Source of the DNA: Cervus elaphus
Taxonomy: Eukaryota > Chordata > Mammalia > Artiodactyla > Cervidae
DNA: 64,000 bases
Direction: 5' to 3'
Assembly (NCBI RefSeq): GCF_910594005.1
Contig: NC_057841.1
Location: 10,587,001-10,651,000 of the forward strand
Shown here: positions 24,601 to 34,735 of the stretch, piece after piece
How the letters are laid out: the number at the start of each line of letters is the position of its first letter
Position numbering within the stretch: position 1 is the first letter of the stretch
Translations under genes and position numbers: made by a program
Notes under the pieces: model-generated
Databases searched by the model: none
What the model saw: only the letters and a program-made list of their open reading frames with translations
Told to the model about the DNA's origin: nothing

Positions 24601-25985
24601 CTTCTGGGAAATCTATAAATATGCTAAATTAATACATTTCTAACAATAAAATGATGGCAATACATCAAGGTGATGCAACTGAATGTGAAATTAAAGCAAA
24701 CACCATTAACAAAAAAACATTTTGTCTAGAAATAAGGAAAGCAAAATCATCAGAGCCAGTCAGTAGGAAATATTAGGTTTCTAAGCTGAACTGTGATGAC
24801 AAGTCTGATGAAATTTAAAATCCTGGAATTGCAAATAAAGGCTTGAATTTGAAGATGAAAAAACACATTCTAATTCAAGGGGAAATTGCCTAGGACCTTA
24901 ATTAGACATCTATGCATTTATTTTCATTTGTGATATTCCTGAAGTCCTTGATATATCAGTATACTTTATTTTTTACCTAAATTCTGGAAAACACTTTTAA
25001 TATTGAGAGACACTCATTTGGACGGAAGGGGAATGTTAAAACCTAACAGCAATCTGATTTATACACTTGAGGGTGTTTATTAGATTTTAGAAAATTTCTT
25101 ATATGTAATTACTCTACCATAGTTAAGAACAAAATCTTGTTTCGTGAGTATTGAAAACCACACGTAGCCTATTTTATTATGAACATAAAAATGACCATTA
25201 ATAGCTATTTGACTTTTAGATTGCAATTTAAAATTCTGTGAATGATGTGTGTCTTTTCCCAAATATGCAAGTAAAAACTGGTGTTGATGATGATTTTAAC
25301 AAGTATGCTCTAATTATCCTTACATATAACTTAAAATCTGCTTAAGATAGCATATTTAAGGATTCATTTAGCTAATAGAACTAACTGAAGTAATTCTTGC
25401 ACATTCCACTCTATTTCAGTTCGTTCTTTCAAAATCCATCATCTCGCTTAATCTCATTGCCTTGGTACTTGTCCCTTCTCCCATGTCCATATGGCATTTG
25501 CTGGAATGTTCTATTATTATCTATCTTTGTGTCTGTTCTAGCAACTGCAGAGCAATTCATGGCCATTTCCAAAAGCAGCTTCATTCTATGATTACAGAAC
25601 TCTGTAATAATTACTGCACATGGCCATTTGATAGAATTTATATTGCCATTGTGATGCAGAAATGCATAAAATTGGTATTACAAAATCATTGGAGGCTTCC
25701 TGCATCTGACTGATATACAGAATTCTATTATTCTTTAAAAGATCAATTGCTAATATACGTGCACAAAATTGAGAACATGAGTTCTTAATTTGTAAAAAAA
25801 AAAAAAAAAAGGAGTAACCATGGATCCACAGCAGAGAGACATCATATTGAAAAAAATTAAAAAATAAATTGAAAATTTGACAAGAAAGTTCTCTTGGTAA
25901 ATGCATAAATTCATATGTTTCTTCCCCTCATCTCTGTATTTTTTATGCTATTTTAAACTATCTATGCAAACCTACATGCTTATAT
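24601..25985. other. AT-rich non-coding stretch
   Basis: A poly(A) run of about 17 lies at 25795-25811. Nothing else is recognised; the frames at 25397-25713 match no family I know. Confidence 0.45.
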
Positions 25986-26192
25986 GTGTGTACAGTCACT
26001 CAGTCATGTCTGACTCTTTGCAACTTCATGGACTGTAGCCCACCAAGCTCCTCTGTCAATGGGATTCTCCAGGCAAGAATACTGGGAGTGGGTTGCCACT
26101 TCCTTCTACAAGGGATCTTTCTGACCCAGGGATCGAACCTACATCTCCTGCATTGGCAGGTTGATTCTGTACCACAGAGCCACCAAGGATGC
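25986..26192 (-). mobile_element. Bov-tA SINE
   Basis: Left end 'cagtcactcagtcatgtctg', right end 'agagccaccaaggatgcc'. The B box complement 'gggatcgaacct' is nearly intact. Confidence 0.95.
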
Positions 26193-27114
26193 CATACTCT
26201 ACTATTATTTTCTGCTTATTTTCTTGTATTTCCTACATTCCCTTCTTTAACCTTTTTAATTTCTTGATGGAGATTTAACCAGTTTATCTGATGACATACT
26301 GATGGCTACTTAAGAATATGATCCACTTTTCTTAAATAGACTGAATCTGCTGTAACTAGATTCAGTACATCCTAAACCTCAACCTCCACTTCAGCATGCC
26401 ATTCTAATAGAATTAGAGGATTTCTGGGGATATTTTTAGTTGCTTTTTTATTTTTTCCTTTAAGTCTTGTAACAGTTTTAAAATCAGTCATCCTGAAAGT
26501 AATTTTCCAAAAGGGGCCAAAAAATTGTCGTCTCATTTTTGAAATTCCAAGTTTTGGTTAATGAGAGTCTTTTTAGGCCAATTCTGCCTCATGTGACATT
26601 ATGCTCCCTGAACACATGCTCGAAAATTATGAGGACAAAAGCAGAGGAAGCAGGTGTGGGTCTGTGAGCAGCCCCAGCTGACGTCAGCCTTTGTAGAGCA
26701 TGAGATGACATGATCCCACCATTTATGTGGGCTGAGGGCTGCACAGACAGGATCATAGATAATGTAACCTAGGTACACCCCTGCTAAATGCAGATCTCTT
26801 CTGATTGCTATTTTACTTGAGATGCTTTAGGATAAGGGAGAGGGGCTGATGCGTTATGCTTTGCCTTTAGGGAACACACTGCACCGCCATCACCAAGGGA
26901 ACAGCTTTACTGTCCCAAATACGCCACTGAAATGCCCTCTGAAAGTCCATTCCCAAAGTACACGGCAAGAATAAAAAATCATGTCAGATGTTTTCAGTGA
27001 CAACAATGAGCGAAAGTCCTAAGTAGATTTATCTGCATTCCCAAACAGTGTTTAAGTGTCAAGATTTATACATGTCCATGTATGTATAGTCATTATATTT
27101 ATTAGATGACTACT
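26193..27114. other. Non-coding stretch with a GC-richer centre
   Basis: About 26640-26960 is more GC-rich than its flanks and includes a CRE-like palindrome (listed separately). No repeat family or frame is recognised. Confidence 0.4.
26677..26688. promoter_or_regulatory. CRE-like palindrome
   Basis: The 12-base perfect palindrome 'gctgacgtcagc' contains the full cAMP-response element consensus TGACGTCA (26679-26686), a site bound by CREB/ATF proteins. It carries an intact CpG in a CpG-poor area. No TATA box or transcript start is evident, so its role is open. Confidence 0.35.
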
Positions 27115-27124
27115 ATGCATGTAG

Positions 27125-27402
27125 TTGGAGAAGGCAATGGCACCCCAATCCAGTGTTCTTGCCTGGAAAATCCCATGGACGGAGGAGCCTGGTAGGCTAC
27201 AGTCCATGGGGTCGCAAAGAGTCGGACACGACTGAGCGACTTCACTTTCCCTTTTCACTTTCATGCACTGGAGAAGGAAATGGCAACCCACTCCAGTATT
27301 CTTGCCTGGAGAATCCCAGGGATGGGAGCCTGGTGGGCTGCCATCTATGGGGTCACACAGAGTTGGACACGACTGACGTGACTTAGCAGCTGCAGTAGCA
27401 GC
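27125..27402 (+). mobile_element. Bov-A2 dimeric SINE
   Basis: Two Bov-A monomers, 'ggagaaggcaatggcacccc' and 'ggagaaggaaatggcaaccc', are joined by the linker 'cacttttcactttcatgcac'-type sequence around 27243-27268. The right end runs into 'agcagctgcagtagcagc'. A 14-bp perfect direct repeat, 'atgcatgtagttgg', at 27115-27128 and 27403-27416 marks the target site. The first monomer keeps 'gtcggacacgactgagcgac' intact, a sign of youth. Confidence 0.96.
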
Positions 27403-27437
27403 ATGCATGTAGTTGGCAGAGCACTAGTGCTTAAAAT

Positions 27438-27928
27438 GGAGAAGGAAATGGCACCCCTCTCTAGGATTCTTTCTTTTAATTTTATTCATTTATTCATTTT
27501 TTGCTGTGCTGGATCCTCATTACTGTGCATGGACTTTTCTCCGGTTGCAGCAGGGGGGTCTTCTCTGGTTGTGATGCACAAGCTTCTCACTGCGGTGGCC
27601 TCTCCTGGTGCAGAACACGGGCTCTAGGGCGCACGGGCTTCAGTAGTTGCAGCACGTGGGCTCAGCAGATGTGGCTTCTGGGCCCCCCTAGAGCACAAGC
27701 TCAATAGCTGTGGCACACAGGCGTAGTTGCTCTGAGGCATGTGGGATCTTCCTGGACCAGGGATTGAACCCATTTCTTCTGCAGTGGCAAGGGGATTATC
27801 TACCACTGCATCACCAGGGAAGCCCCTACTCCAGTATGCTTTCCTGGGAAATCCCACGGACAGAGGAGCCTGGCAGGCTCTAGTCCGTGAGGTTACAACA
27901 GAGTTGAACATGACTTAGGGACTAAGCA
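27438..27928 (+). mobile_element. Bov-A SINE split by a CHR SINE
   Basis: The left piece (27438-27472) begins 'ggagaaggaaatggcacccc'; the right piece (27827-27928) continues 'ccagtatgctttcctggg' through 'gttgaacatgacttaggg'. The direct repeat 'agtRcttaaa' at 27426-27435 and 27929-27938 encloses the whole composite, so the Bov-A inserted as one unit. The middle is occupied by a different SINE. Confidence 0.9.
27473..27826 (-). mobile_element. CHR-type (CHR-1/CHR-2) SINE
   Basis: The reverse complement reads as the cetartiodactyl CHR SINE. Visible on the plus strand: 'cgggcttcagtagttgcagc', 'gtgggctcagcagatgtggc', 'gcatgtgggatcttcctgga', 'ccagggattgaaccc' and the end 'catcaccagggaagcccc'. The left end is T-rich ('tttaattttattcattta'), i.e. 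the A-rich tail in reverse. It sits inside a Bov-A, whose 'ctccagtattctt' region appears, mutated, on both sides. Confidence 0.9.
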
Positions 27929-27938
27929 AGTACTTAAA

Positions 27939-28339
27939 GTAATTATTTGAATTTCTAAGGACAAATTCACTGAATGATTTACATAAGTAACCAGCATGAC
28001 CCATTCAGTTTCTAAAAAAGTAAAATTCAGTTGGTGTTCAGATACCCACTTTTTTTTTTTATTCTAGAACTCAATCCCTCCAGCTTTCTTGAAGAGATTT
28101 ATATGTTGGCATTACTCTGCCTGATGATACATGAATAGGTTTGGCTGGAAGGATGTTAATCTTTTTTCAGTAAACACATCATTACCCATTATCACACTCT
28201 CTCTTGGTATAACTGGGAGGCAGACTTGGAGCTGATGTGAACCATATATACCTCCTCCTCATTTCCAGTTCTGCTTTCTCATTTCCTCTGAATTTTATAT
28301 CTCTGTTATCTGTTAAGCTCTGGAATAAGAATGACGTAC
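27939..28339. other. AT-rich non-coding stretch
   Basis: A T run lies at 28051-28060. Nothing else is seen. Confidence 0.45.
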
Positions 28340-28348
28340 ATACTTCAG

Positions 28349-28570
28349 AGACTTCCCTGGTGGTTCAGACGGTAAAGCATCTGCCTACAATGCGGGAGAC
28401 CCGGGTTTGATCCCTGGGTCAGGAAGATCCTCTGGAGAAGGAAATGGCAACACACTCCAGTATTCTTGCCTGGAGAATCCCATGTAGGGAGGAGCGTGGT
28501 AGGCTACAGGCCATGGGGTTGCAAAGAGTCGGACACGACTGAGCGACTTTACTTTCTTTCTTTCACTTAT
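28349..28570 (+). mobile_element. Bov-tA SINE, well preserved
   Basis: Head 'agacttccctggtggttcag', tail 'gtcggacacgactgagcgac' followed by 'tttactttctttctttcac'. The B box reads 'ggtttgatccc'. The 9-bp repeat 'atacttcag' at 28340-28348 and 28571-28579 is the likely target-site duplication. Confidence 0.96.
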
Positions 28571-28714
28571 ATACTTCAGCTGCCTTCATGGCTCAAAGAA
28601 CCTCCTAAACAAATAGCTGTGTGAAGCTCACTGTTACTGATTCAAAGGACAAGGAAAACACAGCAAGCATGGAAGCCCAGGGATGTAACAGGGGAGATCA
28701 GCGTTACCTGGGCT
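28571..28714. other. Short non-repeat spacer between two SINEs
   Basis: About 140 bases of unassigned sequence separate the SINE at 28349 from the next one. Confidence 0.4.
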
Positions 28715-28909
28715 GGGCTTCCCAAGTAGAGCCAATGGTGAAGAACCCGCCTGACAACGAAGGAGATGTAAGAGATCCCTGGGTCGGGAAGATCCCGTGG
28801 AGGAGAGCCTGGCAATCTACTCCAGCATTCTTGCCTGGAGAACCCCATGGACAGAGCAGCCTGGTGGAGTACAGTCTACAGAGTTGGACATGACTGAAGC
28901 AACTTAGTA
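28715..28909 (+). mobile_element. Bov-tA SINE
   Basis: Head 'gggcttcccaagtagagcc', tail 'gttggacatgactgaagc'. The tRNA-like middle carries a small deletion around 28765-28785 that removes the B box. Its 3' part is duplicated in tandem immediately downstream. Confidence 0.94.
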
Positions 28910-28919
28910 CACGCACGCA

Positions 28920-28951
<32 letters not shown>

Positions 28952-28960
28952 CACACACAC
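28909..28960. repeat. (CGCA)n(CA)n microsatellite
   Basis: Six to seven 'acgc' tetramers are followed by an uninterrupted CA run, ending at 'gatata'. The CpG-bearing tetramers are absent from the sister unit at 29061. Confidence 0.96.
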
Positions 28961-29057
28961 GATATAATCTACTCCAGCATTCTTGCCTGGAGAACCCCAT
29001 GGACAGAGCAGCCTGGTGGAGTACAGTCTACAGAGTTGGACATGACTGAAGCAACTT

Positions 29058-29060
<3 letters not shown>

Positions 29061-29102
<42 letters not shown>
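29061..29102. repeat. (AC)n microsatellite
   Basis: Twenty-one uninterrupted AC units, in the second copy of the tandem duplication. Confidence 0.97.
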
Positions 29103-29104
<2 letters not shown>

Positions 29105-29107
29105 TAT

Positions 29108-29590
29108 AATCAGTTGGAAATATTGACTAGTTGGATATTAGAGCCTGGAGTGCAGGCGTGCATTCCATGTTTAAGACATACATGCACATGTACAGCCAGC
29201 AGACTGAATAGGAGTAACCAGTAGAGTGGATAAGAATAGATGGAGTCATGCTCTAAGATTTCTGGGGTATCCCAGCTCTTATCAGAGGTAACAAAAGGCT
29301 GACATGTGGATCCACTGAAGACTTGTAACCACAGCGTCTGCTAAGGAAACCAGTGTATCAATAAAGATCAGCAGAGGTAAAAGCTTTCTGTAAAAGTCTC
29401 GTCTCTCCCACATCTTTTACCTTATTCTTAAGTTCAGAAGGCCACTCATATGGATTTTACCATCCGCTGATACAAAATAGTTGTGTATTAAGAAAATTCT
29501 GTTTTGTAGTGTCATTTTTTTCTTGCCTCATTCATCACCCCTCCCCACTTTACTCTGCATGCCTAGTGAGCTCCCAACTGCTTTCCTCTG
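29108..29590. other. Non-coding stretch
   Basis: No gene or repeat words are recognised. Confidence 0.4.
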
Positions 29591-30010
29591 CATATAATCC
29601 TGCTATTCTTTCTTCTGTGTTTTGGCTTACAATTCCCATAATTCTGGAATGACCTGTCATTATCTACCCCAAATTCTGCTCAGTCATCACCTCCACATTA
29701 ACCTAGGTCCCCCTTAGAAATCCCAGGGTACCTCGTCCGTCCACCTGCCACTGACTTTACCACGTGCAGCTCAGTTGCTCAGTCCTGCCTGACTCTGCGA
29801 TCCCAGGGACTGTAGCCCACTAGGCTCCTCTGTCCATGGAATTTCCCAGGCAACAATACTGGAGTGGGTTGCCACTTCCTTCTGACTTTACTACATTGTA
29901 GTGTAATTACATGCACCTCCTTATTGCTTTTCCACATGTTAAAGTACAAAGATACATAAAGTTCATACCAGTGCCCATCACTCAGTAATTGTTAAAGAAC
30001 TGAAAATGCA
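29591..30010 (+). mobile_element. L2 LINE 3' fragment, split by a SINE
   Basis: Left part: 'ttctggaatgacctgtcatt', 'ctgctcagtcatcacctcc'. Right part after the SINE: 'acatgcacctccttattgct', 'aaagttcataccagtgccca' and 'tcactcagtaattgttaaag', the typical L2 3' end in order. Diverged, as expected of L2. Confidence 0.55.
29761..29881 (-). mobile_element. Bov-tA SINE, 5'-truncated, nested in L2
   Basis: Holds the tail half only, from 'cagctcagttgctcagtcc' to 'gggttgccacttcctt'. The perfect 10-bp repeat 'ctgactttac' at 29751-29760 and 29882-29891 defines both ends exactly. Confidence 0.95.
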
Positions 30011-30739
30011 TTTCCATTTGAAACAATCTAATTCAAATTAATATTAACTTAATTTCAAAGCTTGAAAGAAATGTACTACAATTTACGTCCTATTCACCTA
30101 CTTTGTATCGTAACTGTTACGCAAATCACACTTTTTTATGTTAGAAATCAATTGATGGAGTGTTATAATTATTAATGAACATGAAACAGACCATAAAGTG
30201 ACAAACAGAAAACAATTTCATATCGTTTTTCATGCCTCTACAGTTACTACCCTGATGCTTTTTATTCTTCCTGAGGATTGAAGTTACCCTCGAGTGTCCT
30301 TTCATTTCAGGCTGAAGGATTCCCTTTCATATTTCTGGTGAGAAGGGTCAGCCTCACCAGTTAATGGAATAGCTAAGATGCACTCAGCCCCATTTCTTTC
30401 TGCTTGAGAATGATCCCTGTCTGACTTTTGTATGTTTTCTGTGTCTGCTGCTGTTTCCTCTTTAGAATAAAAATTATATGCCTTTTTATGATCAAGTCAC
30501 TTTGGATTGAATTATAAAATGAAAAATCACTTTCCTCTCCTTCAGCTTCCATAATCGTAAAGTGCTTGCCAGAGACCCAAAAGCAAAGACATATCGGTAG
30601 TACTAATTCTTTAAGTCAATTAGTCAGAAATAGTTTGTTCCTTCATATTCTCACTCAATTTTTTGTTCAGGCATCCATTCACTGAGTTTGACCATCACTA
30701 GTCTTTACTCGGAAACTTTCTCGATGCCTGGCTGATACT
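30011..30739. other. AT-rich non-coding stretch
   Basis: Nothing recognisable. Confidence 0.45.
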
Positions 30740-30959
30740 AAAGAAAAAAATCAAAAGAACCAGATAGAAATTTTGCAGCTGTGAGATACAATAAATGAAA
30801 TAAAATTCCATTAAAGAGACTCAATAAAATCTGAACATGTGGGAGAAAAAAAAATCAGTAAAATTGAAGATAGTGGCATTGAAAGTATCCAGTCAGTAGA
30901 AGAAAAAGGGGAGAAAAAGCAAACCATGAAATATATTGAATAAGGCAAAAAGATATTTC
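30740..30959 (+). mobile_element. Old L1 LINE fragment (5' region)
   Basis: Words typical of the segment before and in L1 ORF1: 'gatacaataaatgaaataaa', 'gagactcaataaaatctga' and 'aattgaagatagtggcattg', followed by 'tatccagtcagtagaag'. Strongly diverged. Confidence 0.45.
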
Positions 30960-31335
30960 CTCATTATCTTCTAAAATAATTATTTTTATTTTTTCCATTT
31001 AGATATATAATCCACCTGCAATTAATTAGTTTGTAAGGTGTAAGGTGACAGTCTAGATGGATTTATTTGTTCATATATAAAACCAATTGAACCAGCAGTA
31101 TTTGTTAAAATGACTACATATTCTCCAACTATAGTAACTAAGGGCTATTCTGTACTCTTCTGTTTCACTGGGCTTTTTATCACAACTGTACCATATCAGA
31201 TTATATTAAGTGATACAGCTTTATAACAGGTTACTATCTGGTAGAGGAAGTTCTACATCATTTCCTTGCTCAAGATTGCATTGACATTATTGTTTTTATT
31301 TTTGAAATTTATACTTGAGTATTATTTTCTTTTCA
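30960..31335 (-). mobile_element. Old L1 LINE fragment (ORF2 3' part), opposite strand
   Basis: Reverse complement of the L1 ORF2 end: 'ttaattagtttgtaaggtgt', 'ccagcagtatttgttaaaat', 'atacagctttataacagg' and 'tccttgctcaagattgcatt' in the right order. No open frame. Confidence 0.65.
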
Positions 31336-31874
31336 GATTTGATGTTAAGTGATTCACCTGGAAGGTACTTATCTTGTTTAAATATTTCATGTATTTGCTG
31401 ATTTCGTGTGTTTTGTGTTTTTAATTTTATTTATTTAGTTGTTTGTTTATTTAGCAGCCAATCTCAAGGTAGCTTAAAAAGAAACTGTGAGTGCATGGTC
31501 TATATTTCTCCCAAAGAGCCTGATTTGTTCATCCAATTTCAGACAGTGAATATGGACACTTCTTTAAATAACTGCAATATTTTGTCACTTGCACATGAAA
31601 ACAGAAGTAGAATATCAAACTAGAAGTTTATCATCAAGATGAAAGAATGCATTAAATGCTTATTAAAATGACTAGTCAAAAAGTAAATGCAAAACAAATT
31701 GTAATTATTACATTAATAGTGTTGCTATTACTAGTGAGTTTTTGTTATTTGAAACATTGAAGAAAACTTGCCCCTTTTTAATTAATATAGTTTGGATTTT
31801 GTGCTCCATAGATGTATTGTTTTAAAACGGTAGGAAGTCACAGCTGAAAACCTAGTGTGGAATGATAACAAGCA
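31336..31874. other. AT-rich non-coding stretch
   Basis: The frame at 31408-31623 has no recognised similarity. Nothing else is seen. Confidence 0.4.
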
Positions 31875-31946
31875 TGCTGCTGTTTCTGCTCTGTCGCTGT
31901 CGTGTCTGACTCCCTGCGGCCCCACGGACAGCAGCACGCCAGAGGG
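31875..31946 (-). mobile_element. Bov-A/BovB 3'-end remnant
   Basis: 'ctgtcgctgtcgtgtctgac' then 'gcggccccacggacagcagc' and 'acgccag' match the reverse complement of the shared Bov-A/BovB 3' terminus. It is short and CpG-rich. The GC-rich sequence that follows to about 31990 is unassigned. Confidence 0.7.
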
Positions 31947-32667
31947 ACTCGGCACGCCTGCGCTGAACTCCAGGGTGTTCGTGCCCTGTGGCCTGGCTGA
32001 GTTATTACTGAGATGTTATTCTGTGGCTTGAAGGTGAATCTGGGGCCTTCAATAAATTTGAATTATTTGCACTCTGACTGCCTAATCGGAGTTTTGTTGC
32101 AGCTGCTGTTCCTATTTGTTATTATACCCGGCAGTTAATTATAAATGATGTTAAAACACTCAGGCATTCTGATTGCTAATTTGGCTAAATATTACCTGTC
32201 TTATAAATCTAAATAATAGGTGTCATATGGACTCAAATGGGGTCTAAAACAGATGGTTTCACCAAAGCACGTGTAAATGCAACGTTGGAGAAGGTAGGAA
32301 AGGAAATGAGCATTGTACTAAAATGCTTACCTTTCAACTTTAGTGATGGTAAATGAATTTAATAGATTTTTTTTTAACTAGGCCATCAATTGTATTGATC
32401 CAAAGTTGTACCATTCACTTTTTAAAAGTCTGCAGAAGATAGAGTTAAAAATAACTTACTCTTCTTTTGAAACCACAGGAAGTCAGTAGTTAAACTATTA
32501 ATAAAAATCTACATTTGGTTAAAATGAAATATAGATCCCAATCACATATTGAGAAGATCATCTATCAAATATACCACAGTGGAATCTGGATTAATTTGAA
32601 AGAGCATTCCAAATACAGAGACACCTCTCTCCAGAGCTCGGGTACCATGTACTGTTTGAAGAGGTGA
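31947..32667. other. AT-rich non-coding stretch
   Basis: A T run lies at 32367-32375. Nothing is recognised. Confidence 0.45.
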
Positions 32668-32742
32668 CTCAGTTCAGTTTCAGTTCAGTAGCTCAGTTGT
32701 GTCTGACTCTTTGCGAGCCCGTGGAATGCAGTACGCTCCAGG
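32668..32742 (-). mobile_element. BovB 3'-end remnant
   Basis: The repetitive terminus 'cagttcagtttcagttcag' is followed by 'gctcagttgtgtctgactc' and 'tttgcgagcccgtgg'. It breaks off after about 75 bases. Frames starting here are shadows. Confidence 0.75.
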
Positions 32743-33398
32743 ACTTCTGAAAAGGTCTAGTTGTGCATCTTTAATTCACCCCAGAGGACAACTGAGTTTG
32801 AAAGGAGGCCATGGAAAAGGAGCAAACATTTTAAAAGTCTATTTCCATCACACAGGACATCCAGGAAGAAGCTGCAGAAGGAGGGGACAACACAGATACA
32901 ACATCGTGATCATCAGTTTATCTTTTCTTGGTTTCTCACTAAATTAGAACAAATCTCTAGGATGGAACTTCTGGGGAGGAGGAGGGAGGAAAAAAACTAA
33001 CAGAAAGCTGTGTGATTGATTTTGTAGCCAGTGATTTAAATTTAGTAACATAAAATAACAAGAAAGAGTGTGGCAATGAATTAGAAGCTGGAGACATCAC
33101 TATAGGTCGTGCTGACCACAGGCTTGGGTGGCCTGCTGACCCACAAAGGGATGCAGAAATGCAGGTAGAGGTGTCAGTAGATGCAGATGGTATAAATTCA
33201 AAGACAGTAAACTGAAGCTGCTAATTAACTTGTAAAAGCATATGATTTCAAAAACACACACATGTTTTAATCAGGCTAGATGCAGATAAGTGTCCTCTCG
33301 TAAAGATGAATAATGATAACAAAAATCATAGATAACTACTAAAAATGAAGGGAAAATTTGCTGTTGCTTTTGTTGTATTCAATCCCTTAGTAGTGCCC
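32743..33398. other. Non-coding stretch
   Basis: No gene or repeat is recognised. Confidence 0.4.
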
Positions 33399-33450
33399 TA
33401 CTCTCTCTCTCTTTCTCTCTCTCTATATATGTATAGATAGATAGATAGAG
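33399..33450. repeat. (CT)n / (TAGA)n compound microsatellite
   Basis: A CT run with one interruption, then a short TA stretch, then TAGA units. Confidence 0.93.
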
Positions 33451-34425
33451 TTCAGAATATATATTCAAGAAAACAGAAATTATTTCCAGGTAAATATTTT
33501 TATACCCTGAAGATATTTTAAAAGTTGCATGATTTGGGAGAAAATACAGTGACAAAATAGAATGATGTTTATTTAAATATATCTCTATAGTCTTAAAACT
33601 GTTAGATATAGTAGCATTTAAAATAAACCAAAGAAAGAAAGAAAAAACTGAAAAAAGAGAGAAATGTAATTCGTGCACCCAGACTCTTTGAAATTGAATA
33701 GCAGATGAAACTTGGCATCTATTTGACCATGGAACTTAAATTAAGGAAAATCTGTTTTAAAATAGAATTGTGAGGGGGAAAAAGAGAGATAATATATGTT
33801 GGGAGCTCAGTACAGTTTGATCAACAATATTCTGATAAAAATTATCTAACATTACAATCATTGTTTTTAATAAGTTTCCCTATTTGCATTTTTACATGGT
33901 ATATAAAATCAATTTAATTATCACTGTAATTATTTTACCACTATTAAATACATTTTATTTTTATTTTATTATTAATATAAATATTCACTTACATGTGTTT
34001 GTTATTTATATATTTATCATCATTAATATATGCTATGTATAGGACATATAAGTGGTGGTCTTCATTTAAACTTGCTTGGTATAGTTTGTTTTTGTTTAGC
34101 AATTCCTGAACTTTCTTTGCTTTAAGAAAATTCTTATCTCTTATCAATTCAAGTATTGTCACTTCCTGTATCTGCTCTCTTCTGTCTTCCTTGACTTCAT
34201 ATTTGAAGTATCTTAAAATGGCTCTATGCCTCTTAAAAAGTTTTCTTTGTTTCTTTCTGTTTGTATCACTTATCTTTGTGAGTTACTTTATGTAAATTAT
34301 TTGGCTCTACTTTTTATTCACTGATTTGGCTCTATTCATTCTAATCTTTTGTTAAACCTCTCCATTCAGTTTTAAAGTTAAGGTTCTATTTTTTTCTACA
34401 TACGGTTCACTGTTTCTTTTTATTT
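33451..34425. other. AT-rich non-coding stretch
   Basis: Very AT-rich around 33900-34030. Nothing is recognised. Confidence 0.45.
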
Positions 34426-34454
34426 TTTTAACTTTTTTTTTTAATTTTTTTTAC

Positions 34455-34735
34455 TCTGTGGGAGAAGGTGAGGGTGGGATGTTTCAAAAGAACAGCATCT
34501 ATGGTGAAACAGATCACCAGCCCAGGTGGGATGCATGAGACAAGTGCTCGGGCCTGGTGCACTGGGAAGACCCAGAGGAATCAGGTGGAGAGGGAGGTGG
34601 GAGGGGGGATCGGGATGGGGAATACGTGTAAATCTATGGCTGATTCATATCAATGTATGACAAAACCCACTGAAATGTTGTGAAGTAATTAGCCTCCAAC
34701 TAATAAAAAAAAAAATAAAATAAAATAAATTCAAA
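34455..34735 (+). mobile_element. L1 3' UTR of ruminant type
   Basis: Contains the characteristic G-rich 3' UTR: 'ggtgggatgcatgagacaag', 'gcctggtgcactgggaagac', 'aggtgggaggggggatcggg' and the end 'attagcctccaactaataaa', followed by an A-rich tail to 34735. About 280 bases, so severely 5'-truncated. The open frame 34468-34683 is UTR and not a gene. A T-rich run (34426-34452) precedes it. Confidence 0.92.

Larger units (their letters stand above)
28814..29107 (+). repeat. Tandem duplication of SINE 3' end plus microsatellite
   Basis: Unit 1 (about 28814-28965) and unit 2 (about 28966-29107) each contain the SINE 3' part from 'ctactccagcattcttgcc' to 'gcaacttagtacac', then a CA-type microsatellite, then 'gatata'. 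The SINE-derived parts, about 95 bases, look identical by eye. Unit offset is 152 bases. Confidence 0.92.

Noticed and set aside
28814..29107. CRISPR-like alternation of repeat and spacer
   Set aside because: Only two units, made of SINE tail and dinucleotide runs in a mammalian genome; it is a tandem duplication.
34468..34683. Open frame with Gly-rich peptide
   Set aside because: Lies wholly in the L1 3' UTR and ends before its poly(A) tail.
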